From: Psychrobacter luti
Lineage (GTDB): Bacteria; Pseudomonadota; Gammaproteobacteria; Pseudomonadales; Moraxellaceae
Reading direction: 5' to 3'
Assembly (NCBI RefSeq): GCF_014192115.1
Contig: NZ_JACHXL010000001.1
Coordinates: 712,788-776,787, forward strand
DNA length: 64,000 bases
Shown: positions 28,475 through 38,432 of the stretch, piece by piece
Position numbering within the stretch: the stretch's first letter is position 1
How the letters are laid out: every line of letters begins with the position of its first letter
Notes under the pieces: generated by a model
What the model was told of the DNA's origin: nothing
Databases searched by the model: none
Seen by the model: the letters and a program-made list of their open reading frames with translations, nothing else
Position numbers and translations under genes: made by a program

Positions 28475-30070
28475 TTGTGGGAGAACAGTTATTCCAACAT
28501 TATTTGTGGTAACTTAACTTTAGATGTATTAAGGGCTTTATTGCTCCAATTTCAATCTACTCAAGTCTCCGCTGAATACAATAGGCAATATTTGACAAGT
28601 ACATTACGGCAAGCTCTTGAACAGCAACAGGAATCTAAATCTATGCAAACTGAGGATTATACCTCAAGACTTGAAAGTCTTTTATCAGACTATAGGCCTA
28701 ATACGCTGAAAGTTCCTGATTGGTTAGATTATCGTACAGGCGATTACGCTCATCAAGGGGATGCGATAGACGCTTGGTTTGCTAATGACAATAAGGGCAT
28801 ACTCTCGATAGCAACGGGCGGTGGCAAAACACTTGCCTCATTGACTACTGCCACCTTGTTAAGTAAATCTTTAAAAAATCTATTAATCGTTATCGCTGTT
28901 CCTACGAAGGCATTAATGGTTCAATGGGAAAATGAGGTGGCATTATTTGGCTCAAAAGCTGTGAACCTTAATAACGTTAGCGGTTCTAAAAATAAGTTAA
29001 GTAAAATTGACCGCACTTGTAAAAACCTCAAATTCAACTCTTCTCATGTTGAAGTTTTGATTATCAGCCATAACGCTCTCAAGTCTGAATTAATGGCTAA
29101 AATTAAGAAATACTCGGACTCGTTTAGCACGTTGCTTATTGCAGATGAGGTTCATAACCTTGGTAGTACTGGATTTATAGAAAATCCACCAGATTTTTTT
29201 GGTTTTAAAATCGGTCTTTCAGCGACGCCGATACGTCAGTATGATGAAGAAGGTTCTGAATTTTTACTACAGTATTTTGGTGATGTGGTATATGACTTCC
29301 CACTTGATAAAGCGATTGGCAAATGCCTTGTGCCATTTGATTATCATGCTCACATTACTCATTTAACAGAAGATGAAAACGATGAGTTTTACGACCTCAC
29401 TCAAAAAATAAAACGGCTTTCTTTTGCAGTCAATGCCAATAAGGATAGTATTGAATTTCAAAATTGGTCAAGGCTTTGTATCAGACGACGTAGAATTATT
29501 GAAACAGCAGAAAACAAAATATTCAGTTTTAAACAATATCTCCCAACTAAAAGCTCTGATATTACCAATACGTTAGTCTTTTGTAGTGATAAACAACCCG
29601 AGCAACTTGAGTGTATAAATAGTATTTTGAATGAAAGGCATATTAATTTTCATCAGATTACCAGTCTTGAAACTGCTAATAATACTACTCTAAAACAAAT
29701 CATTGACGATTATAATCAAGGTAGAATTCAAGTTTTAACCTCCAAACGAGTGCTAGATGAGGGTTTTAACGTACCGCAAACGCAGACTGCCTATATTCTT
29801 GCTAGCAATACAACCAAAAAGCAATGGACACAACGACTTGGGCGGGTGTTGAGAAAAGATAAGGGTAAAGATAATGCTAGCATTCATGATTTTATCGTCA
29901 TGCCTTCTATATCTGATACTGTTATAGATGATGATTTTAAGAATCTACTAAAATCCGAAGCAGAGCGCATACAGTTTTTTCTTCAATTTTCAAAAAATGG
30001 CACAGAACAAAACGGTGCGGTCGAACTTCTTGGTAAGATTGGAGATTTATTACAAGAAAAAAGGAGATAA
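28475..30070 (+). CDS. DExH-box helicase of the phosphorothioation defence locus (SspFGH-type module)
   Basis: This 531-residue superfamily-2 helicase has motif I TGGGKT (114-119), motif II DEVH near 224, motif III SATP near 249, and motif VI QRLGRVLRK near 460. The listed start is a TTG. The frame is preceded by an in-frame TAA and then by decayed PLD-like sequence, so the protein may have lost its N-terminal domain. It begins a four-gene plus-strand operon (gaps 2, 13 and 1 bp) that converges on sspBCD. SspABCD is known to pair with SspFGH, which damages unmodified DNA. I place this gene in that module without assigning a letter. Confidence 0.75.
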   Translation: MWENSYSNIICGNLTLDVLRALLLQFQSTQVSAEYNRQYLTSTLRQALEQQQESKSMQTEDYTSRLESLLSDYRPNTLKVPDWLDYRTGDYAHQGDAIDAWFANDNKGILSIATGGGKTLASLTTATLLSKSLKNLLIVIAVPTKALMVQWENEVALFGSKAVNLNNVSGSKNKLSKIDRTCKNLKFNSSHVEVLIISHNALKSELMAKIKKYSDSFSTLLIADEVHNLGSTGFIENPPDFFGFKIGLSATPIRQYDEEGSEFLLQYFGDVVYDFPLDKAIGKCLVPFDYHAHITHLTEDENDEFYDLTQKIKRLSFAVNANKDSIEFQNWSRLCIRRRRIIETAENKIFSFKQYLPTKSSDITNTLVFCSDKQPEQLECINSILNERHINFHQITSLETANNTTLKQIIDDYNQGRIQVLTSKRVLDEGFNVPQTQTAYILASNTTKKQWTQRLGRVLRKDKGKDNASIHDFIVMPSISDTVIDDDFKNLLKSEAERIQFFLQFSKNGTEQNGAVELLGKIGDLLQEKRR

Positions 30071-30072
30071 CT

Positions 30073-30282
30073 ATGTCTATTTCATCACGAAAAATTAATA
30101 CCATGATAGAAGATGAGTTTTTAGCCAAAGACTACGGGGCTGAAAACAGCAAATTACTTATTAATCTTTCAAAAACTATTTATGCTATGGAAGCAAGTAT
30201 TGCAGGTCAAAGCAACTCAAAAAAAATTGAAGAAATTCGAGCTAAAATTGATGCAAAATCAGATGACTTTATTGTTAAGTGA
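30073..30282 (+). CDS. small protein of the Ssp-associated operon
   Basis: This 69-residue helical protein (INTMIEDEFLAKDYGAENSKLL) lies 2 bp after the helicase stop and has the Shine-Dalgarno AAGGAGA overlapping the helicase end. It is followed 13 bp later by the DndD-like ATPase. No known motif is present; translational coupling suggests that it is a complex subunit. Confidence 0.65.
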   Translation: MSISSRKINTMIEDEFLAKDYGAENSKLLINLSKTIYAMEASIAGQSNSKKIEEIRAKIDAKSDDFIVK

Positions 30283-30295
30283 GTAAGAGATAGCC

Positions 30296-32392
30296 ATGAA
30301 ACTGATAAGAGCCGATATTAAGAACTTTCGTTTGTTGAAGGATCTGCAGTTAGACTTTTCAACACAAGCAGACAAGCCATTAACCATCATTCGTGCCGCT
30401 AATGAGTCAGGCAAAACAACGTGTCAGTACGCTCTTATGTGGGGTATTTGGGGTGAAGAAGGATTGCCCGATAAGTATCAGAACTTCAATATTGTTTCCT
30501 TTAGCGAACTTGATACGAATCAAGCAGTACCTGAGGTTACCATAGAGTTTGAAACAGAGGCTAAAGAAGATGAGCCCCACAAACGCTATCGTTTAATCAG
30601 AAAGTATATACCTGCATCAAACCCTCCTATTGATGACCTCACCATTTTTGAAATCAAAGCCACTGGCGCTATACCACTATACGATGCAGAGAAAAAACAA
30701 CTTATTCAAAACATTTTACCTGAAACTCTAAAGGATGTTTATTTCACTGACGGGGATAGAGCATTATCATTTATTGAAGCGAGCTCTAGTGCGGGAGTAA
30801 AAAAAAGACGTGTTGAGAATGCGATTAAATCATTATTATCGTTAGACATCTTAACTGATACTATTCGCCATATAAATACAGTTTCCAGTAAATTTGAGTC
30901 GGAAGTAGATAATCGAGACTATGCAAAGGAATTTGAATTAATTAACAACCATATCATTTCATACAATGAAGATATCGAAGAACAAACTGAGCGTTTAGAA
31001 GATTTAGAATCAAAGAAAACCAACTTAGAACAAGGCAAAAAAACAGTTAATGCCAAAATAGAAGAGATTATTAGACAAGGTGATAAAAACAAGCTTATTG
31101 GAGAAAGAAAAAACATACAAAGAGAGCTTGAAAGTCTTATTAGAACAGAAGCTGAATCGTTAAAAATTATGCGAGATAATGTTCAAAACGAAAATGTTTC
31201 GCTTGGTCTATTAAAAGATGATTTTAATAAAGCTAAGTCCTATTTAGGAGATTTAAAAGATAAAAAACAATTACCTAAAGCTAATGTACCCATCTTAGAA
31301 GAGTTATTAGATAAACCGAAATGCTTTTGTGGCTCTAGCCTTGATGACCATACAGATGAAGGTAAGACACACCGCCATAATATCCAAGTTGCCATTAAAG
31401 ACAGTGAAGAAGCTGATAGAAAGACTGAATTAGCAACAAGCTTACACTTTGCGATCTACCGCAGTGATACTAATAAAGCAATTGAACTGTGGAAGGATAA
31501 ATATAGTTCATCTTCGCAACAATATTATAATCTAAGTAAGCTCATTAATGACAAACAGTTCAAGCTTAATGAAAAAGAAGAAGAGATTGCTCAGGTTCAA
31601 GACGATGGATTAGATATCTTTCGTACTCAACTGCGTGAATATGAGAATAAATTGATGGGAACTGTCTCTGATATTAGTGAGGCCAATACAATCATAAGTA
31701 CAAATCAACAAAGGCTAGAAAGTAGCGAGCGAGAAAAGCAAAGAGTTCAGAAAAAACTAAACAAGAATGATAAGTCTGCTAATAAAATTGAATTGTCTAA
31801 AACCTTGAGAAGCGGCTTTCAAAGCATTCTAAATAAATTAAAAGGACAAGAGGTTGAAAAAGTCAGTCAAGAGATGAACCGCATCTTTTTAGATATGGTT
31901 GGGTCTTCTGCTGATAGTAATGACTTTTCATCCATTACAAAAGCTGAATTAAGCCCCAATTATGAAATCTTGGTTTATGGTATGAATGGTCAGAAAATCA
32001 ATCCGGATCAAGACTTGAATGGTGCTTCTAGGCGTGCCATCACACTTGCATTTATTTTGGCACTAACCAAAATTTCACAAGTCGAAGCTCCGAATGTTAT
32101 TGATACACCGCTTGGCATGATGTCAGGTTATGTTAAGCAGTCTGTATTAAGACAAATGGTGAAAGAAGGATCTCAAGTTATCTTATTTTTGACACATGAT
32201 GAGATTAATGGCGTTGAGCCTTTAATTGATAGATATGCTGGCGCTGTCTATACCTTAACTAATCCTGCTCATTATCCCAAAATATTAAAGAATAAACCGC
32301 CTACAGATAATGGTAGCATCATACGCTGTGATTGCAATCATCATGAATCATGCTCAGTCTGTGAAAGAAATAACTATTTAGAGGAAGCCTAG
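30296..32392 (+). CDS. DndD-like SMC/Rad50-type ATPase
   Basis: This 698-residue protein has an N-terminal ATPase half (MKLIRADIKNFRLLKDLQL, Walker A NESGKTT at 36-42, then YFTDGDRALSFIE as in DndD). Long coiled-coil arms follow (about 210-330 and 400-510) around a hook with CFCGSS (CxC, near 343). The C-terminal half carries the ABC signature-like NGASRRAITLAFILAL and Walker B PNVIDTPLGMM, then a Cys/His tail (CDCNHHESCSVC). DndD-type ATPases act in phosphorothioation or its restriction arm; here it is grouped with the helicase as an SspFGH-type effector. Confidence 0.8.
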   Translation: MKLIRADIKNFRLLKDLQLDFSTQADKPLTIIRAANESGKTTCQYALMWGIWGEEGLPDKYQNFNIVSFSELDTNQAVPEVTIEFETEAKEDEPHKRYRLIRKYIPASNPPIDDLTIFEIKATGAIPLYDAEKKQLIQNILPETLKDVYFTDGDRALSFIEASSSAGVKKRRVENAIKSLLSLDILTDTIRHINTVSSKFESEVDNRDYAKEFELINNHIISYNEDIEEQTERLEDLESKKTNLEQGKKTVNAKIEEIIRQGDKNKLIGERKNIQRELESLIRTEAESLKIMRDNVQNENVSLGLLKDDFNKAKSYLGDLKDKKQLPKANVPILEELLDKPKCFCGSSLDDHTDEGKTHRHNIQVAIKDSEEADRKTELATSLHFAIYRSDTNKAIELWKDKYSSSSQQYYNLSKLINDKQFKLNEKEEEIAQVQDDGLDIFRTQLREYENKLMGTVSDISEANTIISTNQQRLESSEREKQRVQKKLNKNDKSANKIELSKTLRSGFQSILNKLKGQEVEKVSQEMNRIFLDMVGSSADSNDFSSITKAELSPNYEILVYGMNGQKINPDQDLNGASRRAITLAFILALTKISQVEAPNVIDTPLGMMSGYVKQSVLRQMVKEGSQVILFLTHDEINGVEPLIDRYAGAVYTLTNPAHYPKILKNKPPTDNGSIIRCDCNHHESCSVCERNNYLEEA

Positions 32393-32393
32393 T

Positions 32394-32825
32394 ATGTCAA
32401 TGCGAAACCCTTTTGAAAGCTATCAAATTGCCATACCCAGTAAATATTCAGATAAAGTAAAGCAATTTTGTAAGCTGTCTAGTTCACAAACCAGCCCACA
32501 ATATACACCTTTTAATCGCCAAGTGGATTTTTGGTACTTTGCTTTTCTCTATGCTACTAAGGAAGATTTACAACCTGACCATTTAACAGATATGTCTAAT
32601 ATTACTGCTGCCAGCATTCTAGATGACTATCATATCAATCATATTCAAATGACCTATTTAGCTAAGAACCTAGATATTGAAAGCCTAGTAGACAGTAGAA
32701 AAATATTTAATTACGCTGTTGACATGGCAAATGCAGGTATCCCGCATGTCATTCAATTATTAAGTGATGATGAAGACACGCCTTTAGATAATTTGTTTTT
32801 CTACTTAGAACAAAACTTAAAATGA
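32394..32825 (+). CDS. small protein closing the Ssp-associated operon
   Basis: This 143-residue protein starts 1 bp after the ATPase stop. It has conserved-looking blocks NRQVDFWYFAFLYATKEDL and a helical C-terminus. Its position (after a DndD-like ATPase) resembles that of a DndE/SspH-type partner, but I see no diagnostic motif. It converges on sspD across a 160-bp gap. Confidence 0.6.
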   Translation: MSMRNPFESYQIAIPSKYSDKVKQFCKLSSSQTSPQYTPFNRQVDFWYFAFLYATKEDLQPDHLTDMSNITAASILDDYHINHIQMTYLAKNLDIESLVDSRKIFNYAVDMANAGIPHVIQLLSDDEDTPLDNLFFYLEQNLK

Positions 32826-32985
32826 GTTTGTGTTGACAGGATACTTGATCATAATTATGTTTTATTTTAGGATTAGTTAATAGCAAGCGAATTAACTAAT
32901 AAGTGTAAAAACCTTAAAGCATTAAAAATTGTTCAAGGTTTTAATCAGCATGCTTTTTGATATATCACTGATGATTAAAATGCAA

Positions 32986-33822
32986 TCACTTATGACACAT
33001 AACACACATTTTTCCCTGACCATAGATATCATCCATATCTAGCTCAGGCTCACCATCAGGTCGAAGCGGATTAACCTTAATCCGCTTCTTCATTTTAGCA
33101 ACTCGCTTCTCATGATCTGCTTTAATCTCAGCGATGCGCTCAGGGCGACTGAGCTGTTCCAATGATTCACGTTCAGACCAGGTGAAAGGTGTTTGGTTGG
33201 CTAAAGCTTCTTTCTCATAAGCCATAGCTTCTTTAAAAGCTTCAGGATGACGCTCTAGTAGACCTACCCACTCTATCTTTCGCTGGAAGAAACAGAAAGT
33301 GCACCCACTACGTGTACGCCACTCATAATATGATGGCAGCCCTACTCCAGAGTTTTCTAAAATATCCATAACGCCTGGCTTATCGATACCGTCCTCTCTA
33401 AAAGGCAGCTTAATGATAAGCTTTTCATCGCTAGAATCATAACCAGTACGGTAAGGCTCATCAGCACGAATAGCAACGTATGAGTGTACTTCATAACCAT
33501 CATCTAAGAAGCCTTGTACCCAGTCTTGAAAGGGCTTTAGTTTCATTTTAATGGTACACCAACGTGCCTGAGGTGAAGGCAAATAGTCATTATGCTGAGT
33601 TAGCCAAAAATCAAAATCTCTATCAGGGTTGATATGTTGAACAGGTTTACCTAAGTATCCCTCTAAGTAAGAAAGGTACTCGTAAACTTCATCAAGCTCT
33701 TTGCCAGTATCGGTAAAGAAATATTCAATTTCTAACTCTGGGTAATGATCACGCATATAGATGGCTAATGCCGCGCTATCTTTACCACCTGAAATACCCA
33801 GTACATGCTTAATTTTTGACAT
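32986..33822 (-). CDS. sspD: phosphorothioation PAPS-reductase-like ATP pyrophosphatase SspD
   Basis: This 278-residue adenylating enzyme of the PAPS reductase/DndC family has the PP-loop SGGKDS at 11-16. Cysteine pairs (SGCTFCFF near 178 and MCVMCHK at the C-terminus) probably bind an Fe-S cluster. In Ssp systems SspD activates the DNA backbone for sulphur insertion. It is the last gene of sspBCD: the sspC stop and the sspD start adjoin directly. The family call is firm, and the Ssp rather than Dnd assignment rests on the DUF4007 and AAA partners. Confidence 0.88.
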   Translation of the reverse strand: MSKIKHVLGISGGKDSAALAIYMRDHYPELEIEYFFTDTGKELDEVYEYLSYLEGYLGKPVQHINPDRDFDFWLTQHNDYLPSPQARWCTIKMKLKPFQDWVQGFLDDGYEVHSYVAIRADEPYRTGYDSSDEKLIIKLPFREDGIDKPGVMDILENSGVGLPSYYEWRTRSGCTFCFFQRKIEWVGLLERHPEAFKEAMAYEKEALANQTPFTWSERESLEQLSRPERIAEIKADHEKRVAKMKKRIKVNPLRPDGEPELDMDDIYGQGKMCVMCHK

Positions 33823-36800
33823 TTAAGATTCTTCCTTTTCAGCAGATTCTTCATCATTGAGGGACTCTAAAAGCTTAGCAATCACAGCAATTCTATCGTT
33901 CATATCAAGCGCGCTAAGTTCTAAAGCTTGATTAATCTGCTGTACTTGTTGCCTGATAGATTCGGCATTCTTGGATGTGATATGAGCCTCTTTTACTAAG
34001 CTTGTCGTGGCATTTGGAGACTTAGTAATAACCCCTACTTTCTGTCTATCTGGGCTGGCATTCACATCAGCATTAACTTCAGCCTCTAAAAACTGAAAAC
34101 CATATGTAGCGATACGCTGCTGGGCTTTAGTAATATCCTGATCAATCCACTTTTTAGACGGCTTATTACCTGCTAATAAACTGATTAAGCTTTCAGCATC
34201 ATTCATAGAGCCATCGTACTTAACAAGCCTTGCTATGAATGAATCTAGTAAATAATCACCTGATTTGCCAAATAGTGCTTCAGAACGTTGATTAATTTCA
34301 GTATAAGGATTAACACTGTCTTCTTTTATCTTAAGATAGTTTTGAAGGTTCATATTAATATCAGAAACCAGATCTGGATAAACTTTATCTAGCTCTTGCA
34401 AGCCATCAATAATCTTAGCTACCTTTGCATCATCGTCATCTGCTGCACTGAAAAACTTCGGTAAGTCATCAAAAAGCAGTTGGTTAGGGTCATTTGCTTT
34501 TTTCAAAATATCACGCAATTGCATTGTCTTAGGTGATAAGTTGCTGGTACGCTGTATCCATGGATGCATGCTAAAGAATATACTCACCAATGCTTGCGCA
34601 ATAGGTAATGGTTCATCTTCAATTTTAGTATTCAGACGTGCACCAAATGCTTCTTGTAGTCTATCTCGTAAAACGTGAATCCATGATTGCACACCCTCCA
34701 GAAAAGATACCTCTCTTATGCCTACATCAGCTGGCACTTTAATTAAGTACTCAGCCAGTAAGTATTGAACCGAAGGCTTATATTCACCATTGATATAACT
34801 GGCCAAATCACTATGGCGCGATAGTATGTAAGCAATATATAAAATTTCATGAAGTCCAGCCTTAACACCATAAGGAGGGGCCTCCCAAGCTTCATATATC
34901 TCTTTAGCAGTGACCAGATCACCTTTAGCCTCAGCAATGATACTATCTGCGCACTTCCAGATAGTTTCTAACTGTGCATCATCAGGCCTAGAAAAATAAT
35001 AGTTACCGTCACTATCCGCTTTATGCAAACCGTTTTTGACAATGACTGATTCATATACGCCTTTTTCAGGTGGATATTTCTCAATCCCTAAGCTCGGCTC
35101 CTCACTACGTTCAATCATACGTTTAAGCAATTCACGGATGGCACCTTTAGCGCTAGGTGACGGCTTATTACGATTGACCAGCTCATTATTACAAATGAAA
35201 TTTTGAGTGACTTGCTTATCAGCGATAGTTGATGCAAGTGCTGATAATTTAAATCGGTTCAGCTGGCTTTCAGGGTTTGATAAATGACTGCTATACCATT
35301 TTGATGCATTCAAACTCCTATCAAGCAGCCTATTCAACGCGTCTTCAATTTCAACCAAACGTCCCTCAGTTTCTTGACGCGCAATCTTATCATTCAGCAG
35401 CCTCTCTTCATTTTTTAAGATATTACTCAGGGCAATTTTGTCTTTTAACATATCAATGATAGTCGTATGACTATCCAAGACCGCAACAACCAAGTTACTA
35501 AACTCATCAGAGCTGTCTATTTTTTTGCAAACCTCTGTAGCCAGCAATATTTCTTCGTCATTTTTAGGTATAAGTAGACAGAAGTATCCCACTAAGGACG
35601 CATTGATACTATCTTGCAGGCCTGAAAGTACTTCTTCTAGTACATCAGTAACTGGAAGTAGTTTTACTTCCATCCAACGCAGGCTACCGGTAATTTGATA
35701 ATGTTTTTTTGCAACGATAGGCTCAAACTGTTCCAGCTGTTCAAATGGTAATGAGTCCAGATCTTGAATCTGTTCTCTCACCGCATCGTTTAGGTTAAAA
35801 TCGCTACCTTCACTAAGCACATAGGATTGTTTGAATTTACTGTAGAATATAACCGAAGCAGACTCTAATGACTTTATAAGCTCAGCCAGCTGCTCTCCAT
35901 CAACACCTAGTAGCGCTATTAATATATCAGGACTTGCATGCACCCCCGTTCCATCTGCAAAAATACTAATGAGAGCTATTACTTTAATTAACTTAACTGC
36001 AGACTCATCCTCAATTCCTTCATAACGATTAACTGCCGTTTGGGACAGCAACCATTGTTTACTGTATTCAGATGCAATGATGGCATTATTTAAATTGCTA
36101 TCCAGATAATCCCAAAACTGATGCGGCTTAAATAAAGCAAACTCATCCATTGTGGTATTTTTTAAATAGTAGCCAAATCCATTTGGTTCAGACGACATTA
36201 AGAAAGAGAAAATACTACGCTGGTTTTGACCAAAGTTCTTTTGAGACAATTTACACAATAAAATTGCAACAAGAGGGTGTAGAGGGAAGACATCGCTTAG
36301 TAGTTGGGTGAAGCTCTCTACATTGATTTGGCGAGAGTTAGCAATATTAGTGACTAAAGATTGGATTTGGGCGTTGAAGTCATCGCTATTTTTGTATCTT
36401 TCTAGCTGCTCACCATTTATATTGATTACTTGACCAATTAGATAAATTTGCTCTTCAACTGATAGAGTAATAGCGAAATCAACAAACCTTCCTTGAATCT
36501 TCATCCATTCATTATGCGTTTTAGCCGTTGCTTGACGTGCATAAGCGGTGAAAGACTGATGTAACATACCAATTAATAGTATTCTTCCATTGGTTCTATT
36601 TACAAACTCAGCAAGCTGCTGGAGAAAATAAATATCTTCTGCGCGATGACTTTTAGCTGCACCATCAAACACCTTACCTAGCTCATCAATAAAGATTATA
36701 AGATGTTGCTCTTTAGTGACGTAGTTGTCTAACGCCTCTAAAATGTCTTTAGCACTCGCACTTGATTCTAAATTTAATGCTTCTTTAAATATCTGTTCTG

Positions 36801-37188
36801 GCGCTATCGTCTGACCTGTTAGGTTAAGCGTTTTCCATTGTTGGTCTTCAGAGTTAAAGTGTTTAACAATAGCAGCCTTGTTTTTTTTGCTTAACTTAGA
36901 AGACGCTATTTCAACGATCTCCTTATCATCACTTACTAGACCCTGTAGAAACAAAGCTAAGCTAGATTTTCCTGACCCAAAAGGACCTGTCCATGTAAAT
37001 GCTGTCTGACCACCCTTTATATTATCAATCATATTGATTAGAATTTGTTCATAGGACGCAGTACAGTAAAAATTACTAATAGGTCCTTTATCGTTGCTAT
37101 CAGCATGGATGTTTATAGAGCGTTGAAAATATTGATTACGCTCAATGTGGTCTACAAGGTATTTATCTGTATTAGGAATAGTATTCAT
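33823..37188 (-). CDS. sspC: SspC-type ATPase
   Basis: This 1121-residue ATP-binding protein has Walker A GPFGSGKSS at 68-76 and Walker B HLIIFIDELG at 162-171, followed by a large helical region with no recognised catalytic motif. SspC is the ATPase of the single-strand phosphorothioation complex and is expected to work with the nickase SspB. It lies between sspB (64-bp gap) and sspD (no gap). The length is in the range known for this subunit. Confidence 0.82.
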   Translation of the reverse strand: MNTIPNTDKYLVDHIERNQYFQRSINIHADSNDKGPISNFYCTASYEQILINMIDNIKGGQTAFTWTGPFGSGKSSLALFLQGLVSDDKEIVEIASSKLSKKNKAAIVKHFNSEDQQWKTLNLTGQTIAPEQIFKEALNLESSASAKDILEALDNYVTKEQHLIIFIDELGKVFDGAAKSHRAEDIYFLQQLAEFVNRTNGRILLIGMLHQSFTAYARQATAKTHNEWMKIQGRFVDFAITLSVEEQIYLIGQVININGEQLERYKNSDDFNAQIQSLVTNIANSRQINVESFTQLLSDVFPLHPLVAILLCKLSQKNFGQNQRSIFSFLMSSEPNGFGYYLKNTTMDEFALFKPHQFWDYLDSNLNNAIIASEYSKQWLLSQTAVNRYEGIEDESAVKLIKVIALISIFADGTGVHASPDILIALLGVDGEQLAELIKSLESASVIFYSKFKQSYVLSEGSDFNLNDAVREQIQDLDSLPFEQLEQFEPIVAKKHYQITGSLRWMEVKLLPVTDVLEEVLSGLQDSINASLVGYFCLLIPKNDEEILLATEVCKKIDSSDEFSNLVVAVLDSHTTIIDMLKDKIALSNILKNEERLLNDKIARQETEGRLVEIEDALNRLLDRSLNASKWYSSHLSNPESQLNRFKLSALASTIADKQVTQNFICNNELVNRNKPSPSAKGAIRELLKRMIERSEEPSLGIEKYPPEKGVYESVIVKNGLHKADSDGNYYFSRPDDAQLETIWKCADSIIAEAKGDLVTAKEIYEAWEAPPYGVKAGLHEILYIAYILSRHSDLASYINGEYKPSVQYLLAEYLIKVPADVGIREVSFLEGVQSWIHVLRDRLQEAFGARLNTKIEDEPLPIAQALVSIFFSMHPWIQRTSNLSPKTMQLRDILKKANDPNQLLFDDLPKFFSAADDDDAKVAKIIDGLQELDKVYPDLVSDINMNLQNYLKIKEDSVNPYTEINQRSEALFGKSGDYLLDSFIARLVKYDGSMNDAESLISLLAGNKPSKKWIDQDITKAQQRIATYGFQFLEAEVNADVNASPDRQKVGVITKSPNATTSLVKEAHITSKNAESIRQQVQQINQALELSALDMNDRIAVIAKLLESLNDEESAEKEES

Positions 37189-37252
37189 GACTATTTATAA
37201 CTCTTTAATTAATTTATTAAAAATATGGTAATTAAATATTCTTCAGTAAGTC

Positions 37253-38278
37253 TTAATGGCTATAGTCTTCTTTTCGCATATGCTCTACGCACTGCTCAAA
37301 AATAGCAGTCAGATTGCTGCCATCCGTTATTTGGAATTGGCGAATCCCAGCAGACTGAGTCCAAGTTAAAGAGTAGTTAGAATCCTGTAGTTGCTCCGCA
37401 TAATCTATAATCGCATCTTCGTCTAACATAAATACCCGCCCTGGCGAACATTCGTCATAAGTACACATCTCTAACGACAACGTATCAGCTGCTCCATTAT
37501 GAATCCGCCAACAGTTTATGAGCGCATAAACAAACACATGCAGAGTCAAAGAGTTTTTCTCACCTCGCAGCGCTCTGATATTCTGTTTGTTAACACGAGT
37601 CAATAGACCAAGCTCTACTAATGGGCCCTCTAATACATTTTCGAAATCATCAGATGCTTTACGTGTTTTTGTTGTGTAATTTTGAATTAAGCATTCGATA
37701 TCTTTTTTTATTGTTGAGTCTGAAGGAGCAGATAAGCCATGGTCTTTAAAAAACTCTTTTAATAATCGAGCAAACTCTTCTCGGCTTAACTCCGACTTCG
37801 TATTGATATTAAACAACCAATAGTAAGTCATTAGATTAGGATTAGTGACCAGACATAAATGTAATAACCAAATCGTTGAAGGTGACTCTAAATAAGGGTC
37901 TAAACCATTGTCAGCAAAGATATTCTCAGAATTATAAAAGGAATTGAGTTTTTTAGTCACATCAACAGCATTATTATTCGCAATTTCATCAATTATCGTA
38001 TTAGCATGTGTATTATAATAAGCGCTGTTATCTCTGATAATCATACCGGTATGGGTCGACCAAAATCGCATAGCATTCAGCATATTTTTACCAACACCAA
38101 AGTCAGCAATGGCAGTATCCTGAGAAAACACATTGTCGATTTCCTCGGATTCTGGCTGTACTGCAATTTGATCATGGACTTTTTTTAACCAGCCATATCG
38201 CAATGGGAACGTATCGTGGCCTGAAAGAGTTGGTTTTATATTATTTATCAAAGATGCAAAGTAACGCATAAATATCAA
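37253..38278 (-). CDS. sspB: DUF4007 protein, SspB nickase
   Basis: This 341-residue protein begins with the DUF4007 hallmark LSGHDTFPLRYGWLKK (about 19-34), followed by DFGVGKNMLNAMRFWS. In characterised Ssp systems SspB is the DNA nickase required for phosphorothioate insertion in one strand. It is the first gene of sspBCD and divergent from sspA, with an 8-bp inverted repeat between them. The start could also be the ATG at 38269 (MRYFASL). Confidence 0.87.
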   Translation of the reverse strand: MIFMRYFASLINNIKPTLSGHDTFPLRYGWLKKVHDQIAVQPESEEIDNVFSQDTAIADFGVGKNMLNAMRFWSTHTGMIIRDNSAYYNTHANTIIDEIANNNAVDVTKKLNSFYNSENIFADNGLDPYLESPSTIWLLHLCLVTNPNLMTYYWLFNINTKSELSREEFARLLKEFFKDHGLSAPSDSTIKKDIECLIQNYTTKTRKASDDFENVLEGPLVELGLLTRVNKQNIRALRGEKNSLTLHVFVYALINCWRIHNGAADTLSLEMCTYDECSPGRVFMLDEDAIIDYAEQLQDSNYSLTWTQSAGIRQFQITDGSNLTAIFEQCVEHMRKEDYSH

Positions 38279-38320
38279 TCAATCCATATAATTTATAATA
38301 AGCTTGTATAACTACCTACT

Positions 38321-38343
38321 GCATTGGAACAACTCTCCAATGC
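38321..38343. promoter_or_regulatory. candidate operator between sspB and sspA
   Basis: A perfect inverted repeat GCATTGGA-N7-TCCAATGC lies mid-way in the 154-bp divergent promoter region. It is suited to co-regulating both operons. Confidence 0.45.
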
Positions 38344-38432
38344 GAAAGTATATCATGTTACTATCTCCCTGTAATTAGATTCTAGTTTTTTCGTCCTAAA
38401 AATCATCATTATAAACAACTAATAAAAAACCT

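Noticed and set aside
32986..38278. Classical DndBCDE modification operon
   Set aside because: The DUF4007 protein and 1121-residue ATPase replace DndB/DndD/DndE next to the PAPS-reductase-like gene, which is the SspBCD set. The DndD-like ATPase belongs to the separate convergent operon.
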